Positions 8,264 through 15,486 of a stretch of 55,657 nt of DNA are shown here, piece by piece (within the stretch, counting starts at the first letter, position 1; the number at the start of each line of letters is the position of its first letter). The stretch is from NCBI GenBank assembly GCA_022340805.1, contig JAJDNF010000021.1:1-55657 (forward strand). Direction: 5' to 3'. The notes below the pieces were generated by a model. The model was not told the origin of the DNA. It saw nothing but the letters and a program-made list of their open reading frames with translations, and did no database searches. The translations under genes were made by a program, and so were the position numbers. Source of the stretch: Chromatiaceae bacterium. GTDB taxonomy: Bacteria > Pseudomonadota > Gammaproteobacteria > Chromatiales > Chromatiaceae.

Positions 8264-8551
8264 CTATTCGTGCGCGATCGCCTTGTCCGTGAACAGGTAG
8301 TCCTTGAGTTCCTTGTCGAAGCTGGGATCTGCGCGGCGGATCCATTCGAGGACCATTGCGGCGTGTTCCTTTTCCTCGTCGCGATTGTGCGCCAGGATCG
8401 CCTTCAGTTCCGGATTCTTGCACGCATCAACCCGCTGGTTGTACCAATCCACGGCCTCCAGTTCTTCCATCAGCGACACGATTGCGCGATGCATATCGCG
8501 GGTAGCGTCCGACAGTTCCTCGATCGGCTCGTGGTAGCCTTCGTTCGACAT
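8264..8551 (-). CDS. Encapsulated-ferritin (EncFtn)-like protein lacking a cargo-loading tail
   Basis: A 95-residue, two-helix protein that strongly resembles the encapsulin-associated ferritins. Helix 1 carries HRAIVSLMEELEAVDWYNQR, with Glu29, Glu30, Glu32 and Trp36. Helix 2 carries LAHNRDEEKEHAAMVLEW, with Glu60 and His63. These match the Glu/Glu/His iron ligands of the Rhodospirillum rubrum protein, whose ferroxidase site forms at a dimer interface inside an annular decamer. ATG at 8551 follows a good GGAGG ribosome-binding sequence. The R. rubrum protein is about 140 residues and ends in an encapsulin-targeting peptide; this one stops at LFTDKAIAHE with no such tail. No encapsulin gene is next to it. 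Expected activity is Fe(II) oxidation. Whether it works free in the cytoplasm or with a distant shell is open. Confidence 0.85.
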   Translation of the reverse strand: MSNEGYHEPIEELSDATRDMHRAIVSLMEELEAVDWYNQRVDACKNPELKAILAHNRDEEKEHAAMVLEWIRRADPSFDKELKDYLFTDKAIAHE

Positions 8552-8655
8552 CTCTGACTCCTCCGTTGCGGGCTTCACATTGCATCATCATAACCGGATT
8601 TGCGGCCTCGATTGCGCGCGATTCGCGAGCTGTGCGGGTGCTGCCAGGCATCGCC

Positions 8656-9180
8656 TCACGCCCGCAGCGCGTGCAACAGCTTCTCGTAGATATGCTGGTC
8701 CGCGGTTTTGTAACAGCAGAACACGACCTGGTCGACGCTGCCTGGGGCGCTCAGACATGCATCGACCGTCTGCACCGCGATCGTGGCCGCCAGTTCGACC
8801 GGGAATCCATAGGCGCCTGTACTGATGCCCGGAAAGGCTATCGATCGGACGGCGTGCTGCGCGGCCAGCTCGAGCGAGCGTCGGTAGCACGAGGCCAGCA
8901 GCGCCGCCTCGCCGTGTGTGCCGCCCTGCCAGACCGGACCGACGGTGTGGATCACGTAGCGCGCCGACAGGCGGTAGCCGGCTGTCAGTTTGGCGTCGCC
9001 GGTCGCGCAACCCCCGAGTCCGCGGCAGGCCTGCAACAGCCCTGGCCCCGCGGCCAGGTGAATGGCGCCATCGACCCCGCCGCCGCCCAGCAGGGTGTGG
9101 TTCGCGGCATTCACGATCGCATCCAGATCCAGGGTCGTGATATCGGCTGTCAGGGTGCGCAGCAGGGTCGCCATGGGCAT
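8656..9180 (-). CDS. Macrodomain protein, YmdB-like O-acetyl-ADP-ribose deacetylase
   Basis: A 174-residue single macrodomain. Visible motifs are [30 protein letters not shown] (start of strand and diphosphate loop, with the Asn-Ala-Ala-Asn patch and [10 protein letters not shown]), [17 protein letters not shown] and [12 protein letters not shown] (second loop). This is the MacroD/YmdB class, which removes acetyl or ADP-ribose from O-acetyl-ADP-ribose and ADP-ribosylated proteins. ATG at 9180 puts the domain at the N-terminus; ATG at 9174 is equally possible, and a frame to 9249 would add 23 residues. It is the first of four reverse-strand genes, 104 bases ahead of the ferritin-like gene. In E. 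coli YmdB also binds RNase III; there is no evidence for that here. Confidence 0.85.
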   Translation of the reverse strand: MPMATLLRTLTADITTLDLDAIVNAANHTLLGGGGVDGAIHLAAGPGLLQACRGLGGCATGDAKLTAGYRLSARYVIHTVGPVWQGGTHGEAALLASCYRRSLELAAQHAVRSIAFPGISTGAYGFPVELAATIAVQTVDACLSAPGSVDQVVFCCYKTADQHIYEKLLHALRA

Positions 9181-9400
9181 GTCTCGCGTCGCTAGTGTGC
9201 CGGTTCCGCGCTGGCATCGCTGCGTCCAGGCGCGCAACGCGGGATCCATCGCCTGATTATGCGGCAGGCGCGTGCGCTGGGGGTGACTGACACTTTTGCG
9301 CAGGTCGGGTAGGGCGCCTGCCGGCGGTTGCTGGGACCGGCCAGGGCGCGTCTGCGGCCTGCCAGCCGTCGCGAACCCGATCGGGAAGCAAAGGAGTCAA

Positions 9401-9514
9401 TTGTTCAACTTGCTGCGCTGGCTGCCGTCACTGATTGGGAAGGCGTGGCCCCTGGCCCTTCTGTCTAGACCAGGGATTCGACGCTCTCCTCTGTGGCGCG
9501 ATGATAGCGCTTGA
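9401..9514 (+). CDS. Possible 37-residue small protein ahead of an orphan terminator
   Basis: A TTG at 9401 sits four bases after AGGAG (9392-9396) and opens a 37-residue frame. Its product begins with an amphipathic, leucine- and tryptophan-rich stretch (FNLLRWLPSLIGKAWPLALL) and ends in a short charged tail. The stop overlaps the start of a strong terminator stem, as expected for a short transcript. The spacing to the ribosome site is short and the start is TTG, so this could instead be an untranslated small RNA or chance. No known family was recognised. Confidence 0.22.
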   Translation: MFNLLRWLPSLIGKAWPLALLSRPGIRRSPLWRDDSA

Positions 9515-9553
9515 CGGGCCTCCGCTCTCCCCGCGGTCGCCCGTCTTTTTTTT
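9513..9553 (+). terminator. Strong intrinsic terminator with no recognised gene upstream
   Basis: GACGGGC at 9513-9519 pairs with GCCCGTC at 9539-9545, followed by eight T residues (9546-9553). The loop is about 19 bases and GC-rich. It reads rightward, while all confirmed genes for more than 1.3 kb to its left read leftward. Confidence 0.75.
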
Positions 9554-9733
9554 GCTCCATTGCTGGATCATGGCCGGCGAGTGCTGCACGTCGGCCAAAA
9601 TCCGCCCCCGCTACGCTTGCGGCCCGCCCGCTCGCCGGTCGCGGAAGTCGCTGAATGGCTTGATGAATTCACGGCCTGCGCCGGGTGGTCATGAGGGACC
9701 TGGAGAGGACGCCGCCCCTGGCAAAGACCTGGC

Positions 9734-9769
9734 AAAAAGAAAAGGCCCGGTCCATCGCTGAACCGGGCC
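9734..9769 (-). terminator. Intrinsic terminator of tRNA-Leu
   Basis: On the reverse strand an 8-base stem (GGCCCGGT/ACCGGGCC, 9762-9769 with 9744-9751) is followed by TTTTCTTTTT (9743-9734). It lies 10 bases after the tRNA 3' end. Confidence 0.85.
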
Positions 9770-9778
9770 CTGGGTATA

Positions 9779-9865
9779 TGGTGCCGAAGAGAGGACTTGA
9801 ACCTCCACCGGGTTTCCCCGACATGGACCTGAACCATGCGCGTCTACCAATTCCGCCACTTCGGC
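9779..9865 (-). tRNA. tRNA-Leu (anticodon CAG), CCA encoded
   Basis: The reverse strand reads GCCGAAGTGGCGGAATTGG, the classic bacterial leucine tRNA 5' end with the GGTAGACGC D-loop. The anticodon arm is CATGG-TTCAGGT-CCATG, so the anticodon is CAG (decodes CUG). A variable arm follows, then a GGTTCAAGTCC T-loop and an acceptor strand CTTCGGC that pairs with GCCGAAG. The 3' CCA is encoded (9779-9781). Length is 87 bases, normal for a class II tRNA. It has its own promoter and terminator. Confidence 0.97.
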
Positions 9866-9897
9866 AGTGCGGGGTGGCCCCCAAAACGGAAGCGCGG

Positions 9898-9926
9898 ACT
9901 CTACAGCGACACTTTTGGGCTGTCAA
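9898..9926 (-). promoter_or_regulatory. Sigma-70 promoter of tRNA-Leu
   Basis: On the reverse strand TTGACA (9926-9921) is a perfect -35, followed by a 17-base spacer and TAGAGT (9903-9898) as -10. This places transcription start near 9890, about 25 bases before the mature tRNA. Confidence 0.8.
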
Positions 9927-9929
9927 CGC

Positions 9930-9935
9930 TACAAT
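9930..9935 (+). promoter_or_regulatory. rnr: Probable -10 element of the rnr operon promoter
   Basis: TACAAT at 9930-9935 is a good -10 for rightward transcription, 37 bases before the rnr start codon. No good -35 is seen 16-18 bases upstream. It lies next to the tRNA -35, so the two divergent promoters would be almost back to back. Confidence 0.4.
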
Positions 9936-9971
9936 AGCGCTACATTTACCCAGCAAGAGAAAACCCTTTCC

Positions 9972-12344
9972 GTGTCAAAACGTAAACCGCGGCGTCCCAG
10001 TCGCAACAGCGACCCCTACGAGGCCCGCGAGGCAAAGAAATACGCCAATCCCATCCCCAGCCGCGAATTCATCCTCAGCCTGATGGAGGAGCACGCTGCG
10101 CCGCTGCGCTTCGACGACCTGGCCGAGGCGATGAAGCTTGCAGACCCGCAGCAGGTAGATGCGCTGTCGCGGCGCCTGAACGCGATGGCGCGCGACGGCC
10201 AGGTGGTGTGCAACCGCCGCGGTGGCTACTGCGTGGTCAACCACGAGGACCTGGTCCACGGTCGCGTGATCGGGCACCCTGACGGGTTCGGCTTCATGCA
10301 CCCGGACGAGGGTGGTGACGATCTGTTCCTCAGCCCGCGCGAGATGCGGCGGCTCTGGCACGGCGACCGCATCGTCGCACGGGTCGCCGGCGTCGACCGG
10401 CGGGGCCGCCGCGAGGCGGCGGTGGTCGAGGTGCTCGAGCGCGCGTTCCAGAACGTCGTCGGGCGGATGCAGATCGAGGCGGGCGTCGCCGTGCTGCTGC
10501 CGGACAACAAGCGCGTCACCCAGCAGGTGCTGATCACGCCCGACCGGCTGTTGGGTGCCAAGCACGGCCAGATGGTCGTGGTGCACATCACCGAGCATCC
10601 GCAGGCCTGGCGCCAGCCGCTCGGTGAGGTGGTGGAGATCCTCGGCGATCACCTTGCGCCGGGCATGGCGACCGACGTGGCGATCCGCGCCAACGACATC
10701 CCGCTCGACTGGCCGGCCGCTGTCGAGCAGGAGATTGCTGCACTCAGCGCCGAGGTGCCCGAGGCGTCCAAGCAGGGGCGGGTGGACCTGCGCGGCACCC
10801 CGCTGGTGACCATCGACGGCGCCGACGCGCGCGATTTTGACGACGCGGTGTATTGCGAACGTACCAAGAAGGGCTGGCGGCTGCTGGTCTCGATCGCCGA
10901 CGTCTCGGCCTACGTAGTCTCCGGTACGGCGCTCGACGAGGAGTCCTACAAACGCGGCAACTCGGTGTATTTCCCCGACCGGGTGATCCCGATGCTGCCC
11001 GAGATCCTGTCCAACGGCTTGTGCTCGCTCAACCCGCATGTCGATCGCCTGTGTATGACGGCCGAGTTGTATTTCGACGCCGAGGGTATTCTCTATCGCT
11101 CGCGCTTCTTCGAGGCAGTGATGAACTCGCATGCGCGGCTCACCTACGATCAGGTCGGCGCGATGCTGCTCGACGGCGATCCGGCGCTGTGCGCCCAGCA
11201 CGCTGATCTGTTGCCGCAGCTGCACGATCTGTATGGGCTGTTTCAGCTGCTGCACACGGCGCGCGCCGAGCGCGGGGCGATCGATTTCGATACCGTCGAG
11301 ACGCGTTTCCGTTTCGACGACCAGGGCAAGCTGGCGGCCATCGAGCCGCTGGTTCGGCACGACGCGCACAAGATCATCGAGGAGTGCATGCTGGCGGCCA
11401 ACGTTGCCGCGGCCCGCCACCTGCTGCGCCACAAGATGCCGGCGCTGTATCGCATCCACGAAAAGCCAAGCGCCGAGAAGCTGGCCGACCTCGGCGAGTT
11501 TCTCGGCGAGTTGGGGCTGCGCCTCGAAGGCGGCAGCAGTCCGACCGCGAAGGACTATGCAAACCTGCTGGAAAGCGTGAAGGTACGTCCCGACTTCCAT
11601 GTCATCCAGGTCGTTCTGCTGCGTTCGATGATGCAGGCCGTGTACTCTGACAACAACGTCGGCCACTTCGGGCTGGCCTTTCCGGCCTATGCGCACTTCA
11701 CCTCTCCGATCCGGCGCTATCCGGACCTGATGGTGCACCGTGCCCTCAAGCACCTGCTGACCGGCGAACGCCCCGAGGCATTCGAGTACACCCATCAGCA
11801 CCTCGCGGCGATGGGCGAGCACTGTTCGGCGACCGAGCGGCGTGCGGACGACGCGACCCGCGATGCCGCCGACACGCTCAAGTGTGAGTTCATGCTCGAC
11901 AAGGTCGGCGAGACCTTCGACGGGGTGATCTCCGGGGTCAACAGTTTCGGCATCTTCGTCGAACTCAGCGGTATCTATGTGTCGGGGCTGGTGCACATCA
12001 CTGCGCTGGATTACGACTACTTTCACTTCGACCCGATCGGTCACCGGCTGAGGGGCGAGCGCAGCGGCAAGGTCTATCGTCTGGGCGACACGCTGCGGGT
12101 CAGGGTCGCGGCGGTCAATATCGACGACCGCAAGATCGATTTCGTGCTGGCGGAAAAGATCGAGGGGCCGGGCAAGGGTGGTTCGCGACCCGGTGGCGGC
12201 GGGCGCCGGCGCAGGCGAGCAGGTGCGCAGGCGGCATCCGACGGCAAGACCCGCGATGGCAAGGCAGGGACACCTAGCGAAGGCCAGCAGGCGGCACCAT
12301 CGAAGGGTGGCGGGCGCAACAGGCGACGTAAGAAACAGGGCTGA
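9972..12344 (+). CDS. rnr: Ribonuclease R
   Basis: A 790-residue 3'-to-5' exoribonuclease of the RNase II/R family, close to the 813 residues of E. coli RNase R. From the N-terminus: a basic start (SKRKPRRPSRNSDP), a winged-helix segment (about 30-95), cold-shock/OB domains (about 95-270), the RNB catalytic domain with DGADARDFDDAV (the Asp cluster that binds magnesium) and the later FTSPIRRYPDL motif, an S1 domain beginning FDGVISGVNSFGIFVEL, and a Lys/Arg/Gly-rich tail. The start is GTG at 9972 because the preceding frame overlaps the tRNA-rnr regulatory region. It degrades structured RNA and takes part in rRNA and tmRNA-linked decay. rlmB follows after three bases. Confidence 0.97.
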   Translation: MSKRKPRRPSRNSDPYEAREAKKYANPIPSREFILSLMEEHAAPLRFDDLAEAMKLADPQQVDALSRRLNAMARDGQVVCNRRGGYCVVNHEDLVHGRVIGHPDGFGFMHPDEGGDDLFLSPREMRRLWHGDRIVARVAGVDRRGRREAAVVEVLERAFQNVVGRMQIEAGVAVLLPDNKRVTQQVLITPDRLLGAKHGQMVVVHITEHPQAWRQPLGEVVEILGDHLAPGMATDVAIRANDIPLDWPAAVEQEIAALSAEVPEASKQGRVDLRGTPLVTIDGADARDFDDAVYCERTKKGWRLLVSIADVSAYVVSGTALDEESYKRGNSVYFPDRVIPMLPEILSNGLCSLNPHVDRLCMTAELYFDAEGILYRSRFFEAVMNSHARLTYDQVGAMLLDGDPALCAQHADLLPQLHDLYGLFQLLHTARAERGAIDFDTVETRFRFDDQGKLAAIEPLVRHDAHKIIEECMLAANVAAARHLLRHKMPALYRIHEKPSAEKLADLGEFLGELGLRLEGGSSPTAKDYANLLESVKVRPDFHVIQVVLLRSMMQAVYSDNNVGHFGLAFPAYAHFTSPIRRYPDLMVHRALKHLLTGERPEAFEYTHQHLAAMGEHCSATERRADDATRDAADTLKCEFMLDKVGETFDGVISGVNSFGIFVELSGIYVSGLVHITALDYDYFHFDPIGHRLRGERSGKVYRLGDTLRVRVAAVNIDDRKIDFVLAEKIEGPGKGGSRPGGGGRRRRRAGAQAASDGKTRDGKAGTPSEGQQAAPSKGGGRNRRRKKQG

Positions 12345-12347
12345 GCG

Positions 12348-13106
12348 ATGTCCGGCCAGTTGATCATCGGCCTCCATGCGGTCCGCACCGCGCTCAAGCA
12401 CGGCGCACAACGCATCGACCGGCTGCAGTTCGACGCAGCCCGCAGGGACCGCCGGCTGCGCCAGCTGCTGGACGAAGCGCGCGCTGCGGGGCTACAGGCG
12501 GTGCCCAGCGACAAGGCCGCCCTCGACCGCCTGACCGGTGGCGCCAACCATCAGGGGATCGTCGCACATGGCGAGATGCCGGCGAGCCTGGGCGAGGCCG
12601 CGCTCGACGACATCCTGGGCCGGCTCGAGGTTCCCCCCTTCCTGCTGGTGCTCGATGGCATCACCGACCCACACAACCTGGGTGCCTGCCTGCGCAGCGC
12701 CGATGGCGCCGGCGTGCATGCGGTGATAGCCCCGCGCGATCGGGCCGGCGGCCTGACGCCGGTGGTGTGCAAGGTGGCCAGCGGCGCGGCCGAGACCATG
12801 CCGTTCGTACAGGTCACCAACCTGGCGAGGACGCTGCGCTACCTGCAGGAGACCCATCGCATATTCGTGGTCGGGACCGCGGGCGAGGCCGGCAGCGAGC
12901 TGTTCCAGGCCGATCTGACCGGCCCGCTGGCGCTGGTGATGGGTGCCGAAGGCGAGGGCATGCGGCGACTCACCCGCGAGACCTGCGACCAGTTGGTCCG
13001 CCTGCCGATGGCGGGACATGTCGAAAGCCTGAACGTGTCCGTGGCAACCGGTATCTGTCTGTATGAAGCACTGCGGCAGCGTTCGCCCCCGGGGCGGCGG
13101 GTCTAA
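12348..13106 (+). CDS. rlmB: 23S rRNA (guanosine-2'-O-)-methyltransferase RlmB
   Basis: A 252-residue SPOUT-class (TrmH/SpoU family) methyltransferase. The N-terminal substrate-binding domain starts GLHAVRTALKHG. The catalytic domain has the three knot motifs DGITDPHNLGACLRSADG, LVMGAEGEGM and LPMAGHVESLNVSVATGICLYEAL. RlmB methylates G2251 of 23S rRNA in E. coli, where it is also directly downstream of rnr. ATG at 12348 lies three bases after the rnr stop, so the two are one operon. Confidence 0.96.
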   Translation: MSGQLIIGLHAVRTALKHGAQRIDRLQFDAARRDRRLRQLLDEARAAGLQAVPSDKAALDRLTGGANHQGIVAHGEMPASLGEAALDDILGRLEVPPFLLVLDGITDPHNLGACLRSADGAGVHAVIAPRDRAGGLTPVVCKVASGAAETMPFVQVTNLARTLRYLQETHRIFVVGTAGEAGSELFQADLTGPLALVMGAEGEGMRRLTRETCDQLVRLPMAGHVESLNVSVATGICLYEALRQRSPPGRRV

Positions 13107-13110
13107 TTGC

Positions 13111-13139
13111 TTGCAACGCATCGGTTTTTCTCCTAGAAT
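13111..13139 (+). promoter_or_regulatory. Sigma-70 promoter of the rpsF operon
   Basis: TTGCAA (13111-13116), a 17-base spacer and TAGAAT (13134-13139) form a strong promoter immediately after the rlmB stop. Transcription would start near 13146, leaving an 80-base leader before rpsF. That leader could hold the S6:S18 autoregulatory site known in other bacteria, though I did not fold it. Confidence 0.75.
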
Positions 13140-13225
13140 CCCGCGCCTTTCCGATCCGCCGAATGGCTGGTCCTCCTTGCCTCACCGCCGCGAGCGGGAG
13201 GCTGAGTAAACCGTAAGGAGCAACA

Positions 13226-13612
13226 ATGCGTCACTACGAGATCGTGTTTCTGGTCCATCCCGACCAGAGCGAGCAGGTTCCGGCCATGGTCGAGCGTTAC
13301 CGCGCGACCATCGAAGGCAGCGGTGGCACCGTTCACCGCCTGGAAGACTGGGGGCGCCGTCAGCTGGCCTACCCGATCAACAAGATCCACAAGGCACACT
13401 ACGTGCTGATGAACATCGAGTGCGGCGCCGAGGCGCTGGCCGAGCTCGAGAGCGCGTTCCGTTTCAACGACGCCGTGCTGCGCAACCTGGTCATCCGCCG
13501 CAAAGACGCGGTCACCGAGACCTCGCCGCTCGCCAAGAGTGACGACAGGGACGAGGCCCCCGCCGCCGCCCCGTCGCGCAGCGAAGACTCGACCGAAGAA
13601 GCAACCGCCTGA
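13226..13612 (+). CDS. rpsF: 30S ribosomal protein S6
   Basis: A 128-residue protein beginning [19 protein letters not shown] and containing [21 protein letters not shown] and [10 protein letters not shown], which are diagnostic of bS6. The acidic Ala/Glu tail after about residue 100 is typical and matches substrates of RimK-like glutamylation. It is preceded by TAAGGAG seven bases before ATG. It is the first gene of the classical rpsF-rpsR-rplI ribosomal operon. Confidence 0.98.
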   Translation: MRHYEIVFLVHPDQSEQVPAMVERYRATIEGSGGTVHRLEDWGRRQLAYPINKIHKAHYVLMNIECGAEALAELESAFRFNDAVLRNLVIRRKDAVTETSPLAKSDDRDEAPAAAPSRSEDSTEEATA

Positions 13613-13632
13613 CGTATTAGGAGAAATTAGCG

Positions 13633-13857
13633 ATGTCACGTTTTTTCCGTCGCCGTAAGTTTTGCCGGTTCTCCGCCGAGGGTGTTGCGGAGATCGATTA
13701 CAAAGACCTGAACCTGCTGAAGCAGTACGTCAGCGAGTCGGGCAAGATCGTGCCGAGCCGAATCACCGGCACCAGTGCGAAATACCAGCGTCAGCTGGCG
13801 GACGCGGTCAAGCGGGCCCGTTACCTGGCCCTGCTGCCGTACTCCGACAGTCACTGA
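13633..13857 (+). CDS. rpsR: 30S ribosomal protein S18
   Basis: A 74-residue basic protein with [35 protein letters not shown] and [18 protein letters not shown], the standard bS18 sequence and length. It partners S6 on the 30S platform. It lies 20 bases after rpsF with AGGAG before its ATG. Confidence 0.98.
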   Translation: MSRFFRRRKFCRFSAEGVAEIDYKDLNLLKQYVSESGKIVPSRITGTSAKYQRQLADAVKRARYLALLPYSDSH

Positions 13858-13908
13858 TCGGCGTCTCGCTGCCGACCCGCTGCGGTGGGTCATGATGGAT
13901 GTAGGCGC

Positions 13909-14832
13909 ATGAAGGCCATCGTCAACTGGGTGATGAAGGGCCGCATGCAGGCGGTGATCGCCGCAACGGTGCTGGCCATGCTGGGGCTGTTGGTGACGCC
14001 GCTGGCGCTGCTCAGTGCCGCGGTCATTGTGCTGACCGTGCTGCGCCAAGGCGCGCGCGAAGGCGCGCTGGTCGTCGCATTTTCGCTGATGGCGATTACC
14101 GGGCTCGGCGGCCTGGTGCTGCAGATGCCCGTTGCGACACTCGTGGTCGGCGTGCTGCTCTGGCTGCCGGCGGCAGTGCTCGGCGCTGTGATGGGGCGCA
14201 CCGGGTCACTGCGCCTGGCCATCGAGGCGGCCGCCGTCGGCGCCGCGCTGATCGTCTTGCTGCAGTATCTGTGGCTCGCCGATCCGGCGCAGTTCTGGGG
14301 CGACGCGTTGCGCGAGTTTCTGTCGCAGCGCGTCGAGCCGGAGACACTGCAGGCGGCCAACGTCAGTGCGCTGATCGAACTGATGGCGGGTTGGATGGCC
14401 GGTGGCGTGGCGGCCAGTTGGCTGTTGGGTTCGGTGCTGTCGCTGGCGCTGGGGCGCTACTGGTCGGCGCTGCTGCACCGGCCGGGTGCGTTCGGCGAAG
14501 AGTTTCGCCAGCTGCGCTTCGGCCGTTGGCTGTTGCTGCTGGTGCCGGTGCTGCTGGTGGTCGGCGTGCTGCTGACCGGTGGCGAGCCAAGTCTGGTCGG
14601 CCAGCTGTACCTGATCGGCATGGTGGTCTTCCTGGTCCAGGGGATCAGCCTGGCCCATGGCCTGGTCGCCGAGTTCGGTGGATCTACCGCCTGGCTGGTG
14701 GGTATGTACCTGCTGCTGATTTTCGTTGCGCCTCAGGGCGCTACCATGATCGCCGCCGCTGGTTATGCAGACGGCTGGTTGAACTTCCGGGCCCGCGCCC
14801 GGGCACGTCGGTCCGGATCCGACGGCAAATGA
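13909..14832 (+). CDS. DUF2232 (YybS-like) integral membrane protein
   Basis: A 307-residue membrane protein with about eight hydrophobic segments, opening MKAIVNWVMKGRMQAVIAATVLAMLG and closing with TWLVGMY-like and LLIFVAPQGATMIAAAGYADGWLNFRAR segments. The size, polytopic layout and position between rpsR and rplI match DUF2232 proteins, which occupy this slot in many proteobacteria. Function is not established; some relatives are discussed as transporter-like. ATG at 13909 starts just before the first membrane helix; an in-frame ATG at 13885 would add eight residues. It is probably co-transcribed with the ribosomal genes. Confidence 0.8.
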   Translation: MKAIVNWVMKGRMQAVIAATVLAMLGLLVTPLALLSAAVIVLTVLRQGAREGALVVAFSLMAITGLGGLVLQMPVATLVVGVLLWLPAAVLGAVMGRTGSLRLAIEAAAVGAALIVLLQYLWLADPAQFWGDALREFLSQRVEPETLQAANVSALIELMAGWMAGGVAASWLLGSVLSLALGRYWSALLHRPGAFGEEFRQLRFGRWLLLLVPVLLVVGVLLTGGEPSLVGQLYLIGMVVFLVQGISLAHGLVAEFGGSTAWLVGMYLLLIFVAPQGATMIAAAGYADGWLNFRARARARRSGSDGK

Positions 14833-14856
14833 ATCGCATACGTGAGGTTGAGAACG

Positions 14857-15312
14857 ATGGACGTCATTCTTCTGGAAAAAGTGGCTAACCTGGGTGGCCT
14901 GGGTGAAAAGGTTTCGGTGAAGTCCGGCTTCGGTCGCAACTTCCTCATTCCGCAGGGCAAGGCAGTATTCGCCAGTGCCGAAAATGTGAAGAAGTTCGAA
15001 GAGCGGCGTGCCGAGCTCGAACAGCAGGCGGCCGACCGGCTGGCAGCCGCAGAGGCGCGCAAGGCGCAGGTCGAAGGCCTGAGCGACGGGGTGACCATCA
15101 GCCACAAGGCCGGTGACGAAGGTCGTCTGTTCGGCTCGGTCGGCACCGTGGACATCGCGCATGCCTGCAGCGCCGCGGGTGTCGAGGTGAACAAGGCCGA
15201 GGTACGTCTGCCGGAAGGCCCGTTCCGGGCCGCGGGCGAATACGAGGTGACGCTGCACCTGCACACCGATGTGAATGCGGTCCTTAAGGTGAAGGTGGTC
15301 GCCGAGGACTAA
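14857..15312 (+). CDS. rplI: 50S ribosomal protein L9
   Basis: A 151-residue protein starting [19 protein letters not shown], with [16 protein letters not shown] as the N-terminal rRNA-binding domain. A long charged connecting helix ([18 protein letters not shown]) and the C-terminal domain with [13 protein letters not shown] and [12 protein letters not shown] follow. Standard bL9 length. The start at 14857 is set by family alignment; an upstream in-frame ATG at 14842 is not used. A terminator follows. Confidence 0.98.
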   Translation: MDVILLEKVANLGGLGEKVSVKSGFGRNFLIPQGKAVFASAENVKKFEERRAELEQQAADRLAAAEARKAQVEGLSDGVTISHKAGDEGRLFGSVGTVDIAHACSAAGVEVNKAEVRLPEGPFRAAGEYEVTLHLHTDVNAVLKVKVVAED

Positions 15313-15360
15313 ATGGCACCGTCGGCGCTCCCCGCGGGCGCCGCGCAAGCCTGTGCACAG

Positions 15361-15383
15361 AGCCCGGCCTTTGCCGGGCTTTT
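15361..15383 (+). terminator. Intrinsic terminator after rplI
   Basis: An 8-base stem AGCCCGGC/GCCGGGCT (15361-15368 with 15373-15380), a four-base loop and a short T run. It ends the rpsF operon before dnaB. Confidence 0.75.
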
Positions 15384-15486
15384 GCGTTGCCTCCGGTGCC
15401 GTCGGCGGTCGGGTTTCACCGAGGTCGAATTCGCGCCGGCTTGTGGTGTAATCTCACTCCCCCCACGAATCATTTTTGGCGGCGGC

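Larger units (their letters stand above)
9181..9778. other. 598-base gene-poor region between macrodomain gene and tRNA-Leu
   Basis: No convincing conserved gene lies here. It holds a strong rightward terminator (9513-9553) with no recognised gene before it, a possible 37-codon frame (9401-9514) ending at that terminator, and the leftward terminator of the tRNA gene (9734-9769). The remaining bases show no repeats or RNA family that I recognise. Confidence 0.5.

Noticed and set aside
9975-12410. An 811-codon open frame on the strand opposite rnr
   Set aside because: It mirrors the rnr gene almost exactly, has a composition typical of antisense frames in GC-rich DNA, and no recognisable domain. 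rnr on the other strand is certain.
15314-15329. TGGCACC with GC ten bases later, a weak sigma-54 match after rplI
   Set aside because: The -12 half lacks the T bases, it lies just before a terminator, and dnaB is not a sigma-54-type gene.
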